A stretch of DNA of 64,000 nt from CALECP01 sp964389925 (GCA_964389925.1 CAYMGE010000017.1:1-64000), one strand, 5' to 3'; positions 1 to 9,206 are shown, numbered from the stretch's first letter. Translations and numbers: made by a program. The notes: generated by a model not told the origin, from the letters alone.

Positions 1-125
1 TCTCTGGTTTGTCGCCTTTTGTCTTTCTCTTTTTTTCCTTATTTGAATGGTATTGGATTTAATCCTACGGCGAAGAGGATTTTGCGACGAAGATGCTTTC
101 TTGCCTATTTACAAGCGCGTACCAG

Positions 126-740
126 CTAAACTTCGGCCTCTTCCGGCAAAACCTCTCCGACCAATCGCAAGGCGAGCATGGTCATTGCGTCAATCGTAGC
201 CGTCGCCTGCATGTCGGGATTGCGCTGCGCCAAGAGGTTCAAAACAATTTCATCAAAGCCACCTGCGAGCATTTCGGCCGCAAATCGCCCATCAACCAAC
301 CCCATCCCCTCAATAACACGTTGCCACAGCACAGTGATGCGCTCTCGGAACAGAAGACGCTTCTCATTTAACGATGGCACAGCCCCGACTCCACCAACGA
401 GTAGCAGTTGGATAATTGACGGCTCATAGATCGCCAGACTGACATACGCCTGCACGCCAGAGGCTATTTTATAGGCCGGCTCTGCCTGCTGATTGACGGC
501 CTGTTGCAAAGTCTGTAACAGAAAATCGGCCGTCTCCTCATATAAATAGACAAATAGCGTCTCTTTATCGGGAAAATAAAAGTAAAATGTTCCAATTGCA
601 ACACCGGCTTTTTTGACAACATCGCGCACGGTTGCGGCGTGGTATCCTTTCTCTGCAAACACTTGCACCGCCGCCTGCATCATGGCGGTACGCTTTGCAT
701 CTTTTTTTTGACGAGTTTTTTCGCTGCTTCGATATGCCAT
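126..740 (-). CDS. TetR/AcrR-family transcriptional regulator
   Basis: A 204-residue DNA-binding repressor of the usual TetR length. The N-terminal three-helix domain carries the helix-turn-helix at about residues 37-58 (TVRDVVKKAGVAIGTFYFYF), close to the family consensus. The C-terminal half is an all-helical ligand and dimer domain whose ligand cannot be read from sequence. It is divergent from the MocR-type gene, with only 27 bases between the two start codons, so the two promoters must overlap and mutual or shared control is likely. The fold assignment is firm; the regulon is unknown. Confidence 0.93.
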   Translation of the reverse strand: MAYRSSEKTRQKKDAKRTAMMQAAVQVFAEKGYHAATVRDVVKKAGVAIGTFYFYFPDKETLFVYLYEETADFLLQTLQQAVNQQAEPAYKIASGVQAYVSLAIYEPSIIQLLLVGGVGAVPSLNEKRLLFRERITVLWQRVIEGMGLVDGRFAAEMLAGGFDEIVLNLLAQRNPDMQATATIDAMTMLALRLVGEVLPEEAEV

Positions 741-742
741 AA

Positions 743-764
743 CTCAATTATTGCTTAAATTGAA
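743..764. promoter_or_regulatory. Possible shared operator between divergent regulators
   Basis: The spacer between the two divergent start codons contains an imperfect palindrome, TCAATT (744-749) and AATTGA (758-763) separated by 8 bases. It fills almost the whole intergenic gap, so a dimeric regulator bound there would block both genes. The pairing is visible; the regulatory role is inference. Confidence 0.35.
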
Positions 765-767
765 CGT

Positions 768-2189
768 ATGCTCAACTTTTGCCTAGAAAAATCAGATGAA
801 ATGCCGCTCTCTCGGCAGCTTGCGTTACAGATTCGTGAGCAGATATTGCGTGGAGAGCGTGTGGCTGGGGACGCTTTGCCGCCATCGCGTGTGCTGGCGG
901 CGAGGTTGAAAATCGGCCGACTTGCCGTCAAGCAAGCCTATACCCAGCTAGCTGACGAGGGATTTGTCGAAACGCGGATGGGGGCCGGTACGTTTGTCGC
1001 CACCCTACCCACCCTGCAACAATCAAGGCAGGTCACGCAGCCTGCCCTGTCACACTGGGCAGAACGTGCGCTACAGTCCAGCCCGCCCTCGCAACGTGAA
1101 CACAAATCGGTTATCTACGACTTTGGCTTCAACAACGACTTTCCACAGATTTTTCCTTATGACGTGTGGCGTAAACTGCTGGGACGTTATCTATCGACCG
1201 ATGATACGATGTTGGCGCGTTATGGCTCGGCCGCTGGCTTCGCGCCGCTGCGCTCTGCTATTGCCGCCCACTTAACCAGCTCGCGAGGTGTGCGCTGTGA
1301 TCTTGAGCAGATTGTGATCGTCAACGGCGTACAGCAGGCGATTGATATTATCGGCCGAATTCTCCTGCAACCAAAAGCATCGGTCTTTGTCGAATCCCCT
1401 GGCTACATTGAAGCCTACAAACTGTTGCGCGTCTATGGCGCATATCTCTCTGGCTTTGCAGTCGATGACGATGGATTTCCCGTCGAAAAGCTGGGAAATA
1501 AACCCGCGAAACTCGCATTTGTCACCCCCGCCAACCAGTTTCCACGCGGCGGCACACTACCTCTTCCGCGCCGTCTCCAGCTTATCCAGTGGGCAACTAC
1601 ACAAAATGCGTACATCTTGGAAGATGATTACGACAGCGAACTGCGCTACGATGGCAAGCAGATTGGCGCATTGCAAGGGCTTGCACCAGAGCGCGTCATC
1701 TATTTGGGAACATTCTCAAAAGTGCTATTCCCCGCGTTGCGTCTCGCCTATGTTGTGCTGCCACACGCGCTGATCGCGCCCTTTCTAGCCACAAAACGAC
1801 TAATTGATCGCGGCTCTCCAACGCTGACGCAGGCGGCAATCGCGGACTTTTTACGGGAAGGGCATTTCGGCCGCCACGTGCGCCGTTTGCGCCAGACGTA
1901 TGCAGAACGCCGTCAACGGCTCGTCAACGCTTTGCAGACACAGCTCCCCAACTGGCAATTTTCAGATGTGGCGGCAGGGCTGCACGTGATGGCGCGTTTA
2001 CCGTTTGGGATGGATGAAGGGGCGGTGGTGAAATCGGCCGAGAAACATCAAGTGGGTATCTATCCTGCCGCGCCCTATGCGCTTTCACATAACCCTGAGC
2101 CGGCCGTTTTGCTGGCGTTCAGCGGGATTGACCAAGAACGGATTGTAACGGGCATTGAGCGACTGTCTGAGGCGGTGCAACGACTATGA
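768..2189 (+). CDS. MocR/PdxR-type regulator: GntR winged helix fused to aminotransferase fold
   Basis: A 473-residue protein. Residues 1-75 form a GntR winged helix (PLSRQLALQIREQI, then LPPSRVLAARL and QLADEGFVETRMGAGTFV). A linker follows, and from about residue 115 there is a class I aminotransferase fold with the PLP lysine at K318 in YLGTFSKVLFPALR and the cofactor-contacting EDDYDSEL near residue 286. MocR proteins use PLP as an effector rather than for catalysis and often control vitamin B6, GABA or transport genes. Here the divergent partner is a TetR regulator, so no metabolic target is evident. The stop overlaps the convergent epimerase gene by 6 bases. Confidence 0.93.
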   Translation: MLNFCLEKSDEMPLSRQLALQIREQILRGERVAGDALPPSRVLAARLKIGRLAVKQAYTQLADEGFVETRMGAGTFVATLPTLQQSRQVTQPALSHWAERALQSSPPSQREHKSVIYDFGFNNDFPQIFPYDVWRKLLGRYLSTDDTMLARYGSAAGFAPLRSAIAAHLTSSRGVRCDLEQIVIVNGVQQAIDIIGRILLQPKASVFVESPGYIEAYKLLRVYGAYLSGFAVDDDGFPVEKLGNKPAKLAFVTPANQFPRGGTLPLPRRLQLIQWATTQNAYILEDDYDSELRYDGKQIGALQGLAPERVIYLGTFSKVLFPALRLAYVVLPHALIAPFLATKRLIDRGSPTLTQAAIADFLREGHFGRHVRRLRQTYAERRQRLVNALQTQLPNWQFSDVAAGLHVMARLPFGMDEGAVVKSAEKHQVGIYPAAPYALSHNPEPAVLLAFSGIDQERIVTGIERLSEAVQRL

Positions 2190-3146
2190 GCCTGCTTGTG
2201 ATTTGAAGCGTGCTAGCCATTCGGCCGATACATCACGCAACGTCTCGCGCAAATGGATCGTTGGCTCCCAGCCAACGGCACGCTTGATTTTTTCATAGCT
2301 GCCATAAAGGATGGGAATATCTGACGGACGCATTCGGGCAGGGTCATATTCCACTTCAACGTTGACTTGATTGAGTTCGAGCAAGATGTTGAGAATCGTG
2401 CTGATGCTGACAGCATGGCCTGAGCAGATGATATAACTTTCCCCCGCATCACCTTTATCCGCCAGTAGTTGATAGGCTCGCACCACGTCGCGCACGTCGG
2501 TAAAGTCGCGTTCGGCCGATAAATTGCCCACCATCATCTTTGGCGCACATAATCCGAGCTTAATTTTTGCCACTTGGCTGGCGAAGTCTGGCACGACGAA
2601 TCCCAATGCTTGATTGGGGCCGATGTGGTTGAAGGGTCGTGCCTCGATTGCCGGCAACCCGTAGCGGTCTGCGAAGAGGCGCACCAGTTGTCCAGCCGCA
2701 TATTTGCTCACGCCGTAAGGATGGCGCGGTTTGGGAATAGAGCGGTCGGTGATGGGAAGTTGGGACGACCGGATTTTTCCATAAATCTCTGCGCTCGTCA
2801 CAACGACCGTGCGCGGCTTGCCATAAGCAACGGCCGCCTCCAATAAGTTTGACGTGCCGCCCGTGTTGATCGCAATTGTTCGCGCCACGTTGCGCCATGA
2901 TTTGCCCGGATAGGCTTGTCCCGCAAGATGATAGATCACGTCGGGGGCAGCTTTTGCCACCGTGCGCGTCAAGCCCGCCAGATCAAGCAGGTCTCCCGCA
3001 ATAGGATGTAGGCGTTCATGCTCGGCCGATTCATTTTGACTCGTCGCCGCATGAAACAATGTCCAAACATCATGACCTTGCGCCAATAAATCACTCACCA
3101 AATGAGAGCCGACAAAACCTGTTGCACCAGTTACAAATATCCGCAT
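2184..3146 (-). CDS. NAD-dependent epimerase/dehydratase (GDP-4-keto-6-deoxymannose reductase-like)
   Basis: A 320-residue extended SDR enzyme that would act on a nucleotide sugar in the cytoplasm. It has the NAD motif TGATGFVG near residues 6-13, the catalytic Ser in VVTSAE (about 118) and the YxxxK pair in HPYGVSKYA (Y144, K148). HIGPNQALGFVVPDFASQ resembles GDP-mannose 4,6-dehydratase and RMD reductases, so GDP-rhamnose or deoxysugar formation is the best guess. The ATG at 3146 is used because the Rossmann strand MRIFVTGATG starts there; an upstream in-frame ATG would add ten unmatched residues. No sugar genes flank it directly. Confidence 0.85.
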   Translation of the reverse strand: MRIFVTGATGFVGSHLVSDLLAQGHDVWTLFHAATSQNESAEHERLHPIAGDLLDLAGLTRTVAKAAPDVIYHLAGQAYPGKSWRNVARTIAINTGGTSNLLEAAVAYGKPRTVVVTSAEIYGKIRSSQLPITDRSIPKPRHPYGVSKYAAGQLVRLFADRYGLPAIEARPFNHIGPNQALGFVVPDFASQVAKIKLGLCAPKMMVGNLSAERDFTDVRDVVRAYQLLADKGDAGESYIICSGHAVSISTILNILLELNQVNVEVEYDPARMRPSDIPILYGSYEKIKRAVGWEPTIHLRETLRDVSAEWLARFKSQAGS

Positions 3147-3252
3147 AGGCACGCGATTATAGCTGATTATCACCACTCAAACAGATTATTTGGCACTATT
3201 TGGTGTTCTTCTGCATTGTCTTAGCAGCGTGTACCGGGGTACGATTAATGAT

Positions 3253-3741
3253 ATGAATGAATTTACAGTAAACACAACAATTGATGCGCCTGTTAGCAGC
3301 GTTTGGGCAGCACTGGCAGATGTGGGTGAAATAGCGGCGTGGAATCCGGGCGTGCGAGCGTCGCGGACGACATCAGCGCAGACGCAGGGAGTTGGGACAT
3401 GTCGCCACTGCGACTTAGCGGGTAAGGATTATTTGGATGAGGAGGTTGTGACGTGGCAAGAAAATGAGGCAATTACGTTTCGCGTGGTGGGGACGAATAT
3501 GCCGCTGGACTCGGCCGATATTCGCTTCACCCTAACCCCACAAGGCGACCAAACAGTCGTCGCCTGTTCGCCACTCTACAAAATCAAATATGGCATCGCG
3601 GGAACGCTAATGGATAAGCTGTTCGTCGAGCGCAACTATCGTAATGGCATGATAGAGTTGTTGGCTGGTTTGAAGGCGTATGTTGAAACCGATCCGGTCG
3701 CGGTTAGCGGTATTCGGTGTTCAGCGGCCGAACACCACTAG
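3253..3741 (+). CDS. SRPBCC (START-like) family protein
   Basis: A 162-residue single-domain protein with the helix-grip pattern of polyketide cyclase/dehydrase-type proteins: an N-terminal strand FTVNTTIDAPVSSVWAALADVGEIAAWNPGV, a central sheet, and a long C-terminal helix YRNGMIELLAGLKAYVE. Such domains bind hydrophobic ligands in a central cavity. The ATG at 3253 is chosen because the family pattern begins immediately after it; the open frame extends upstream to 3190 without homology. The last bases overlap the convergent lycopene-cyclase-like gene. The ligand is unknown. Confidence 0.82.
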   Translation: MNEFTVNTTIDAPVSSVWAALADVGEIAAWNPGVRASRTTSAQTQGVGTCRHCDLAGKDYLDEEVVTWQENEAITFRVVGTNMPLDSADIRFTLTPQGDQTVVACSPLYKIKYGIAGTLMDKLFVERNYRNGMIELLAGLKAYVETDPVAVSGIRCSAAEHH

Positions 3742-4514
3742 GCTCGCTTAGAGCGAAAAATCCGCTCAAGCCGCGTTCGACTTTCCTGTGCAACTGCCAA
3801 TGTAAAACCAAACACGACGAGGATGTTGGTCAGCAAAAAGAAGATAATCTCTTCAATCGGCAACACGCCTAAAAATAGCCATTCGAGCGATTGTGTCGGG
3901 CTAATCGTCCATGTCCCTGAGCCGATTGCCAGAAAATCGACAAACGATAGATAGAGTGTTGGGAGCGCAACCGCTGTAAAAACAAGCCGGCGATGATGCC
4001 ACAAAATGTCTGCCCCATAGCCAACCTGCAACAAAACAGGCAGTAATGCCCACGATAATTCAAGCGTCAAGTAATTTAGGCGTTCAATGCTGCTAAACAG
4101 GAAGATGGTCGAGATCAACCAGATGATACCGACAAAAATTAGTGCGTTGCGCCGCGTATGAGGTGCCTCTTGAAAACGCGCGCCATTGCCTAAGTTGAGT
4201 CGCATTAACAACACCGTCAATAGACCCGTCATCGCGGTTTGCAGCACAAAAAATGTGTACTCCTCTAACGGCACATACCCAAACGTAATGCCCGTCACCA
4301 GTTCAGGGTCATACCACCAGACGCGGGTCGCCACGAGATAGTTGTCCCAAGGCGTTGTATAAACAACTGCCACCACAATCAAAACGCCAATCATCAGAAA
4401 CGGATTGATCGCATTAAAACGATCTGGCTGCTTCGGCCGCCATATCTTAAGCAGCACAAAAAACAGAACAATAGCGGTCACAACAAAGCGGAGAAGAACA
4501 CCAAAATAGCTCAT
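3738..4514 (-). CDS. Lycopene cyclase-domain membrane protein (fused CrtYc-CrtYd type)
   Basis: A 258-residue integral membrane protein with about seven hydrophobic helices. Two homologous halves each carry the hallmark acidic pair after a proline: PLEEYTFF near residue 82 and PIEEIIFF near residue 219. PWDNYL near residue 55 and WWYDPELV near residue 67 are typical of the first half. In actinobacteria the halves are separate (CrtYc, CrtYd); in archaea and Bacteroidetes they are fused, as here. The expected reaction is beta-ring closure on lycopene. A CrtI-like desaturase lies 40 kb away, so the pathway genes are scattered. A role in a related prenyl cyclisation cannot be excluded. Confidence 0.85.
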   Translation of the reverse strand: MSYFGVLLRFVVTAIVLFFVLLKIWRPKQPDRFNAINPFLMIGVLIVVAVVYTTPWDNYLVATRVWWYDPELVTGITFGYVPLEEYTFFVLQTAMTGLLTVLLMRLNLGNGARFQEAPHTRRNALIFVGIIWLISTIFLFSSIERLNYLTLELSWALLPVLLQVGYGADILWHHRRLVFTAVALPTLYLSFVDFLAIGSGTWTISPTQSLEWLFLGVLPIEEIIFFLLTNILVVFGFTLAVAQESRTRLERIFRSKRA

Positions 4515-4550
4515 AGCCAGAGTATAGCGAGAGCGCGATGGACGAATAAT

Positions 4551-4585
4551 AAAAAACGGATTGATCTTGTGAGATCAATCCGTTT
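4551..4585 (-). terminator. Rho-independent terminator of htpG
   Basis: A perfect inverted repeat with arms 4554-4567 and 4572-4585 (14 bp, 4-base loop). On the minus strand it is followed by a run of six T (4551-4556). It lies just beyond the htpG stop codon and before the lycopene-cyclase-like gene, so htpG is a separate transcript. Confidence 0.9.
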
Positions 4586-4609
4586 ATTTCCAAAGATTCG
4601 TTCGTGTCT

Positions 4610-6445
4610 CTACGCAGCAGCCAACTCCATCAATTTCTGAATACGTGGAATCATGCTCGCGGGATTGGGATGTAGCCCCTCTTGGACGAGTGCGCTTTCG
4701 TAAAGCTGCTCGATGATGAGGTCAGCCTTTTCTGTTCTCGACTCGTCGCCTTCCAACATTTGCGCGACATTGACAACGATAGGATGTGTCTTGTTGACTT
4801 CCATCACACGCTTTGGCACTTCGTAATCTTGGTTCATCAGCAATTGAATGCGGTCGAAGCCAGAGGGGGACGCGCCATTTTCGGGCGTAACGAGCCGAAT
4901 TGGACTATCGCGTAACACTTTTGAGAGACGCACTTCGGTCACTTTTTCGCCTAGTGCTTTGATAGCTCGGCCGATAAACAGATTGATCGCCTTCTCAGAC
5001 GCATCTGACTCTGTATCTTCTTCCGGCTCATCGACATCAAGCTCCGCCTCATCGACATTTTGCAGTTGCTTTTCATTGAACTCTGTCCATGATGTGATAA
5101 GGAATGCGTCGATTGGGTCAACAAAGTAGAGAACCTCATACCCCTTTGCCTTGAACGGATCGAGATGTGGGCTAAACGCTACAGAGGAGACATCGGAGCC
5201 AAGCACGTAGTAAATGTTTTCTTGATCTTCGGGCATTCGGCCGACATACTCTTTCAGCGATGTCAACTTACCATCCGATTTAGACGACACAAATTTGAGC
5301 AATGGCACAATGTCATCTTTTGCTGTGGGATCAACCGCCATACCTTCCTTCAGGACACGCCCATACTCTTTCCAGAATGTGGCAAAGGTCTCATCGTCAA
5401 GGCGCGTAATTGTGCGTAGGACGCGCTTTTTGACAACCTTGGCTAGCTGACGCATCAGACGATTGTTCTGAACTGTCTCGCGGCTGACGTTGAGCGGCAG
5501 GTTTTCCGAATCAACCACGCCATCGACAAAGTTAAGCCAGTCCGGGAGCAGGTCAGTGCTGTACTCTTTGATGAGGACGTTATTGGTGTAGAGCTTGACC
5601 CCCGGCTCTTTTCGCAGCGAGAACATTGTTTTCTCGCGCTTGGCGGGAATAAACAGCAGGGCGCGGAGATTGACGGGAGAATCGGCCGAAAAATGTATGT
5701 CGGTCAGCGGAGCCTCAAAGTCCATCGTCATCTGCTGATAGAATTGTTTGCGATCTTCTTCACTCACACTGCTTGGCATTTTGCGCCAGAGACTCTCCTG
5801 TGAATTGGCCTGCTCCTCACCAATATAGATCGGATAGTTGACGTAGTTGCTGTGTTTGCGAATGACTTCGCGCAGCTTGAAATCTTCGGCGAATTCTGTC
5901 GCATCTTTCTTGAGCGTGATGTGAATTTCTGTGCCGCGATCTGACTTTTCGGCCGCGCTAACCACATACATCTCGCCACCGTCCGACACCCACTGCGCCG
6001 CCTCTGCATCTGGCGCATAGCTGCGTGAGATGACTTTCACCTCATCTGCTACCATAAACACAGAGTAGAACCCAACGCCAAAGTTGCCAATGATGTCATC
6101 TGGTGCAGCTTGCCCCTCCTCAAGTTGTGCCAAAAACTCGCGTGCGCCAGATTGGGCAATTGTCCCTAAACTCGTCGCTAACTGTTCACCCGTCATCCCG
6201 ATCCCGCTGTCTTTAATGACGAGCGTGTTTGCCTCTTTATCCGCTTCCAGCCAGATGGCTAGCTCCGCTTCGGGTTGGTACACGTCGCTATTTGTCAGCA
6301 TCTCAAAGCGCATTCGCGTCAGCGCATCCGACGCATTGGAGATTAACTCACGCAAGAAAATCTCTTTGTCTTGATAAAGCGAGTGGATCAAAATGTTCAA
6401 AAGCTGCTTGATTTCCGCTTTGAATGGTTGTGTGTTTTCCGTCAT
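4610..6445 (-). CDS. htpG: HtpG (Hsp90) molecular chaperone
   Basis: A 611-residue cytosolic Hsp90 of normal bacterial length. The N-terminal GHKL ATPase carries LISNASDAL, the ATP-lid motif DSGIGMT and GNFGVGFYSVFMVAD. The middle domain includes GVKLYTNNVLIKEY and PLNVSRETVQNN. The C-terminal dimerisation domain ends in a plain MELAAA. The start at 6445 is chosen because MTENTQPFKAEIKQLLNILIH is the conserved beginning; the frame is open upstream to 6508. Neighbours are unrelated and the gene has its own terminator. No CIRCE element is visible upstream, unlike the hrcA operon. Confidence 0.98.
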   Translation of the reverse strand: MTENTQPFKAEIKQLLNILIHSLYQDKEIFLRELISNASDALTRMRFEMLTNSDVYQPEAELAIWLEADKEANTLVIKDSGIGMTGEQLATSLGTIAQSGAREFLAQLEEGQAAPDDIIGNFGVGFYSVFMVADEVKVISRSYAPDAEAAQWVSDGGEMYVVSAAEKSDRGTEIHITLKKDATEFAEDFKLREVIRKHSNYVNYPIYIGEEQANSQESLWRKMPSSVSEEDRKQFYQQMTMDFEAPLTDIHFSADSPVNLRALLFIPAKREKTMFSLRKEPGVKLYTNNVLIKEYSTDLLPDWLNFVDGVVDSENLPLNVSRETVQNNRLMRQLAKVVKKRVLRTITRLDDETFATFWKEYGRVLKEGMAVDPTAKDDIVPLLKFVSSKSDGKLTSLKEYVGRMPEDQENIYYVLGSDVSSVAFSPHLDPFKAKGYEVLYFVDPIDAFLITSWTEFNEKQLQNVDEAELDVDEPEEDTESDASEKAINLFIGRAIKALGEKVTEVRLSKVLRDSPIRLVTPENGASPSGFDRIQLLMNQDYEVPKRVMEVNKTHPIVVNVAQMLEGDESRTEKADLIIEQLYESALVQEGLHPNPASMIPRIQKLMELAAA

Positions 6446-6623
6446 AGTTCCTCTGAATAAGGGACTGTAGAGGTTCGGCAATTGAGTGCAACTTCCACCA
6501 AGAATCACAGTGTGGACAACCGATCACCTCATCCTCTTACAGCATCAAAAATTTAATTTAGTCAAGGTATGGATATATGGAGAATGGTACAACGTGAAGG
6601 TTAGAGGGGGGTAAGCAGTTGAT

Positions 6624-7373
6624 TCAAGCCAAGTAGGTATTGAGCCATGTGACACAAGCGTTGATCGTTTCGTCAAAAATTTGCTCGATGGGGGCGCGGG
6701 GGACGCGCTCAAAAACGTGGTGCCGCATCCATCTGGAGTCGTTGAGATGGGTGGCAAAATCGGCCGATGACACCCCCATTCGCTCCGCATAAATCCGCAC
6801 CGTCTCCGTAATCGCATTGGGCTTTAGCTGCTCGACGATAAACTGCTGCCAGCGGGTTAAGTCTGGAATGGTGATAAATGACAGATCAATTTCTGGGCTG
6901 GCTGAGGCTAGGTCCGATTCAGCTCTGGCGGGCAGTTTTTCCAACGCAACCTGATCAAAAAACGTCAGCAAAATGTTGTGTGCCAAAAAGCGTTGGCGGC
7001 GTTCAACACCCTCCCAGCGTTGATTGAGCCAAAAATGTGGGACCAAAACTTGCTTATACCACACGACATCAAACAGCAGATGCACGGCGTATCCTGCGAG
7101 AAAAGCGGCCTTATCTGGGGCATGAGCGTGCGCGACGGCTAGCTCTGGCTGCTCAAGGATCAAGCGTTCCCAACCGACTGCTTCATCTTGTGGCATCGGC
7201 AAGCGATAAAAGTGTGTTTGCTCGCGCGGTATGTCGGCAATGGCCTGATAGTCGGCCGCAATGTTGCCCAAATAAAACGCTGACCAGTGCGCGTCCAGCT
7301 TGTTGCCAACACGCAACTGCGGATGCTGGCGCATACGTTGGGCAAAGTCGAGGTGCATAAAAGGTGTTGGCAT
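6624..7373 (-). CDS. Zinc-dependent phospholipase C-like protein
   Basis: A 249-residue protein, probably all helical. It starts MPTPFMHLDFAQRM and carries FYLGNIAADYQAI, DKAAFLAGYAVHLLFDVVW and several spaced His and Asp residues, a pattern seen in the ZnPLC superfamily (PF00882-like), whose members bind three zinc ions and hydrolyse phospholipid or related phosphodiesters. There is no signal peptide, so it is not an obvious secreted lipase; many chromosomal members of this family have no known substrate. It follows the shortened hydrolase-like gene by 6 bases on the same strand. Family moderately certain, function unknown. Confidence 0.7.
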   Translation of the reverse strand: MPTPFMHLDFAQRMRQHPQLRVGNKLDAHWSAFYLGNIAADYQAIADIPREQTHFYRLPMPQDEAVGWERLILEQPELAVAHAHAPDKAAFLAGYAVHLLFDVVWYKQVLVPHFWLNQRWEGVERRQRFLAHNILLTFFDQVALEKLPARAESDLASASPEIDLSFITIPDLTRWQQFIVEQLKPNAITETVRIYAERMGVSSADFATHLNDSRWMRHHVFERVPRAPIEQIFDETINACVTWLNTYLA

Positions 7374-7379
7374 CGCTAT

Positions 7380-8471
7380 CTACAAGTCACTGCCCGCTGC
7401 TGCCCGCACTGCCCCACGATACTTCGGTAAAACGCGCAACTGTCGCCCTAAAATCTCGGTGTGGCCAAAAAATTGATTTTGGATTTGATTTGTGTAGGGG
7501 TTTTCATAAACCGTTGCTAGTGAATACGGGCAGAATAAATCGCCGCCGTTTTCTTGCCACAACGTCCAGAGTTTTTCTGTCACTGCGCCCGCAAATGGGG
7601 AACGATTGAAGTTGAGCAACGTCTCTTTTTCCAATTCAAATGCAGCCGTATTGCCCTCATTACGTGCGACCTGATGCAGGCCACCCTCGTATGCAAACAG
7701 CTTGACATCATGTTTATCACAGAGTTTGCGATAGTCGGCAATGCGTGGGGCGACATCTTCATATAATTCGGCGATCAGTTCATTGTGAATTGCCAATATA
7801 TCGCGTGGTGCGGCACGCTCATCTTGCATTCGCAAGCCACGCTGGTTTCGGCCGACGTAGGGCGCAACGGCGAGCGCGGTCACGACATCATCAACTTGCT
7901 CCAACAACTGCTCGGCGACCCATTGGTTAAAAAACTGGGCAGCGATGACGATATCGGCCGAGCCATGCGTCGCCTTGGCAATCGTCCGCGTTTGCTGCCC
8001 TTGCCAGCGCAACGCCGCTTGGAAATCATTGTCCGCCAACATGCGCTGTCTGCCACTGTTGACTGCATATTGAAATTGCTTAAATGTCCCATTCCAAATC
8101 TCGTTGGCAAACTCAAAAATTGGTTTTTGGTTGCTCCCCTCAATCACAAATGCGATCATGCGCTCGATTAAATCATCGCTGGCTTGGATGGGGATGTGTA
8201 GCCACGGCCGAGCATTGATCCGATTGGCAAAGCGCACCATTGCTACCAGCGGCACACCGCGAAACGCCCCCCACGGCCCTCTACGATACTCCCAATCTTC
8301 ATCAATCGTTGGCAAATCTTCCCACGCACGTACAATCGGGCGGGTATCATTGGGCAGACGATTGATCTGTTGCCAATTCATAAAGCGCACAACAGGGAAT
8401 GGTTCGTGCAGTCGCAACAGCACGTTTTCAAAAATCGAGAGGGTTGTTTGTGGGTAATGGGAGACGTTCAT
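7380..8471 (-). CDS. Glycoside-hydrolase-like protein, apparently lacking its N-terminal part
   Basis: A 363-residue protein. VVRFMNWQQINR, GVPLVAMVRFANRINARPWLHIPIQASDD and IFEFANEIWNGTF match the central part of bacterial proteins annotated as cellulose-binding or TIM-barrel hydrolase-like, where the NE pair is a plausible acid/base. Those relatives, as I recall them, carry roughly 100-150 more residues and a signal peptide before this point. Here the homology begins almost at the first Met, and the gene abuts osmC after an 85-base gap. The open frame runs upstream into osmC but without recognisable homology. Either a 5'-truncated gene or a minimal cytoplasmic variant. Confidence 0.6.
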   Translation of the reverse strand: MNVSHYPQTTLSIFENVLLRLHEPFPVVRFMNWQQINRLPNDTRPIVRAWEDLPTIDEDWEYRRGPWGAFRGVPLVAMVRFANRINARPWLHIPIQASDDLIERMIAFVIEGSNQKPIFEFANEIWNGTFKQFQYAVNSGRQRMLADNDFQAALRWQGQQTRTIAKATHGSADIVIAAQFFNQWVAEQLLEQVDDVVTALAVAPYVGRNQRGLRMQDERAAPRDILAIHNELIAELYEDVAPRIADYRKLCDKHDVKLFAYEGGLHQVARNEGNTAAFELEKETLLNFNRSPFAGAVTEKLWTLWQENGGDLFCPYSLATVYENPYTNQIQNQFFGHTEILGRQLRVLPKYRGAVRAAAGSDL

Positions 8472-8556
8472 TCTGCCGCCGGTGAGATTCTCTAATAAAA
8501 GAAGCCAGCAGTCCGTTATTGGCGGAGCGAAACTTGCTTCTGACCCTTTCCTAATG

Positions 8557-8979
8557 TTAACCAACCAGCGTCGCGTCAAGCGTGATTGTTTCAACTGCGC
8601 CCAATGCTTTTGAAACAGGACACTCTTCTTTTGCCTTTTGTGCAAATTCTTGAAACGCATCTGCGTCTAAATTGGGAACTTCTGCCTCACAAACGAGATC
8701 GATCTGCATAATTGTGGGGCCAGCACCGAGATGAACGGTCGCGGTCGTCTGCACTTTTGTCGGCGTATACTCGTTATTGCTCAACAGTGCGGATAGGAAC
8801 ATCGAGTAACAGCCCGCGTGTGCCGCGCCGATCAACTCTTCGGGATTTGTCCCTTCGCCCGTCTCAAAACGTGACGCAAATGTAAAAGGGCCTTCATAAT
8901 GCCCATCACCAACAGTCATCGTGCCGTTTCCTTCTTTTAGTGTTCCATTCCAGACAGCTTTTGATACTTGCGTTGCCAT
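8557..8979 (-). CDS. OsmC/Ohr-family peroxiredoxin-like protein
   Basis: A 140-residue OsmC-type thiol peroxidase reducing organic hydroperoxides. The two redox cysteines are visible: NPEELIGAAHAGCYSMFLS (peroxidatic) and KAKEECPVSKALG (resolving). It matches OsmC more than Ohr in its short N-terminus with VSKAVWNGTLKEGNG. The ATG at 8979 has GGAG eight bases upstream, which decides against the upstream ATG at 9027. A short palindrome, GTTGT-TTT-ACAAC at 9006-9018, lies just upstream and could be an operator, but this is weak evidence. Confidence 0.93.
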   Translation of the reverse strand: MATQVSKAVWNGTLKEGNGTMTVGDGHYEGPFTFASRFETGEGTNPEELIGAAHAGCYSMFLSALLSNNEYTPTKVQTTATVHLGAGPTIMQIDLVCEAEVPNLDADAFQEFAQKAKEECPVSKALGAVETITLDATLVG

Positions 8980-9163
8980 AATTATTGCTCCGTTGATGCG
9001 ATTATGTTGTTTTACAACCATAACCATAAAATTTCATGTTGAGTGTAACGGAGAACTATTAGTCTTGTGATGGCGTTCTCACGATTTGATGCGTTTTATG
9101 TGCTTCAGTGACGTAAGCTCTAGTCAAACTGATAACCGAATGCCAAAGTTTCAAAACAGATGC

Positions 9164-9199
9164 AAAAAGCCCTCACCTTCCCAAAGGCTAGAGAGGGCT
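9164..9199 (-). terminator. Rho-independent terminator after the membrane glycosyltransferase
   Basis: The arms 9168-9174 and 9193-9199 (7 bp, AGCCCTC/GAGGGCT) are followed on the minus strand by five T. The hairpin sits 8 bases past the stop of the glycosyltransferase gene. Confidence 0.75.
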
Positions 9200-9206
9200 G
9201 CGTCAA

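Noticed and set aside
1..125. T-rich sequence at the left edge
   Set aside because: No coding frame, hairpin or RNA signature could be supported in it.
6446..6623. CIRCE or clear promoter upstream of htpG
   Set aside because: A TTGACT with a TGTAAG 18 bases later exists near 6550-6580 on the minus strand but is weak, and no CIRCE dyad is present.
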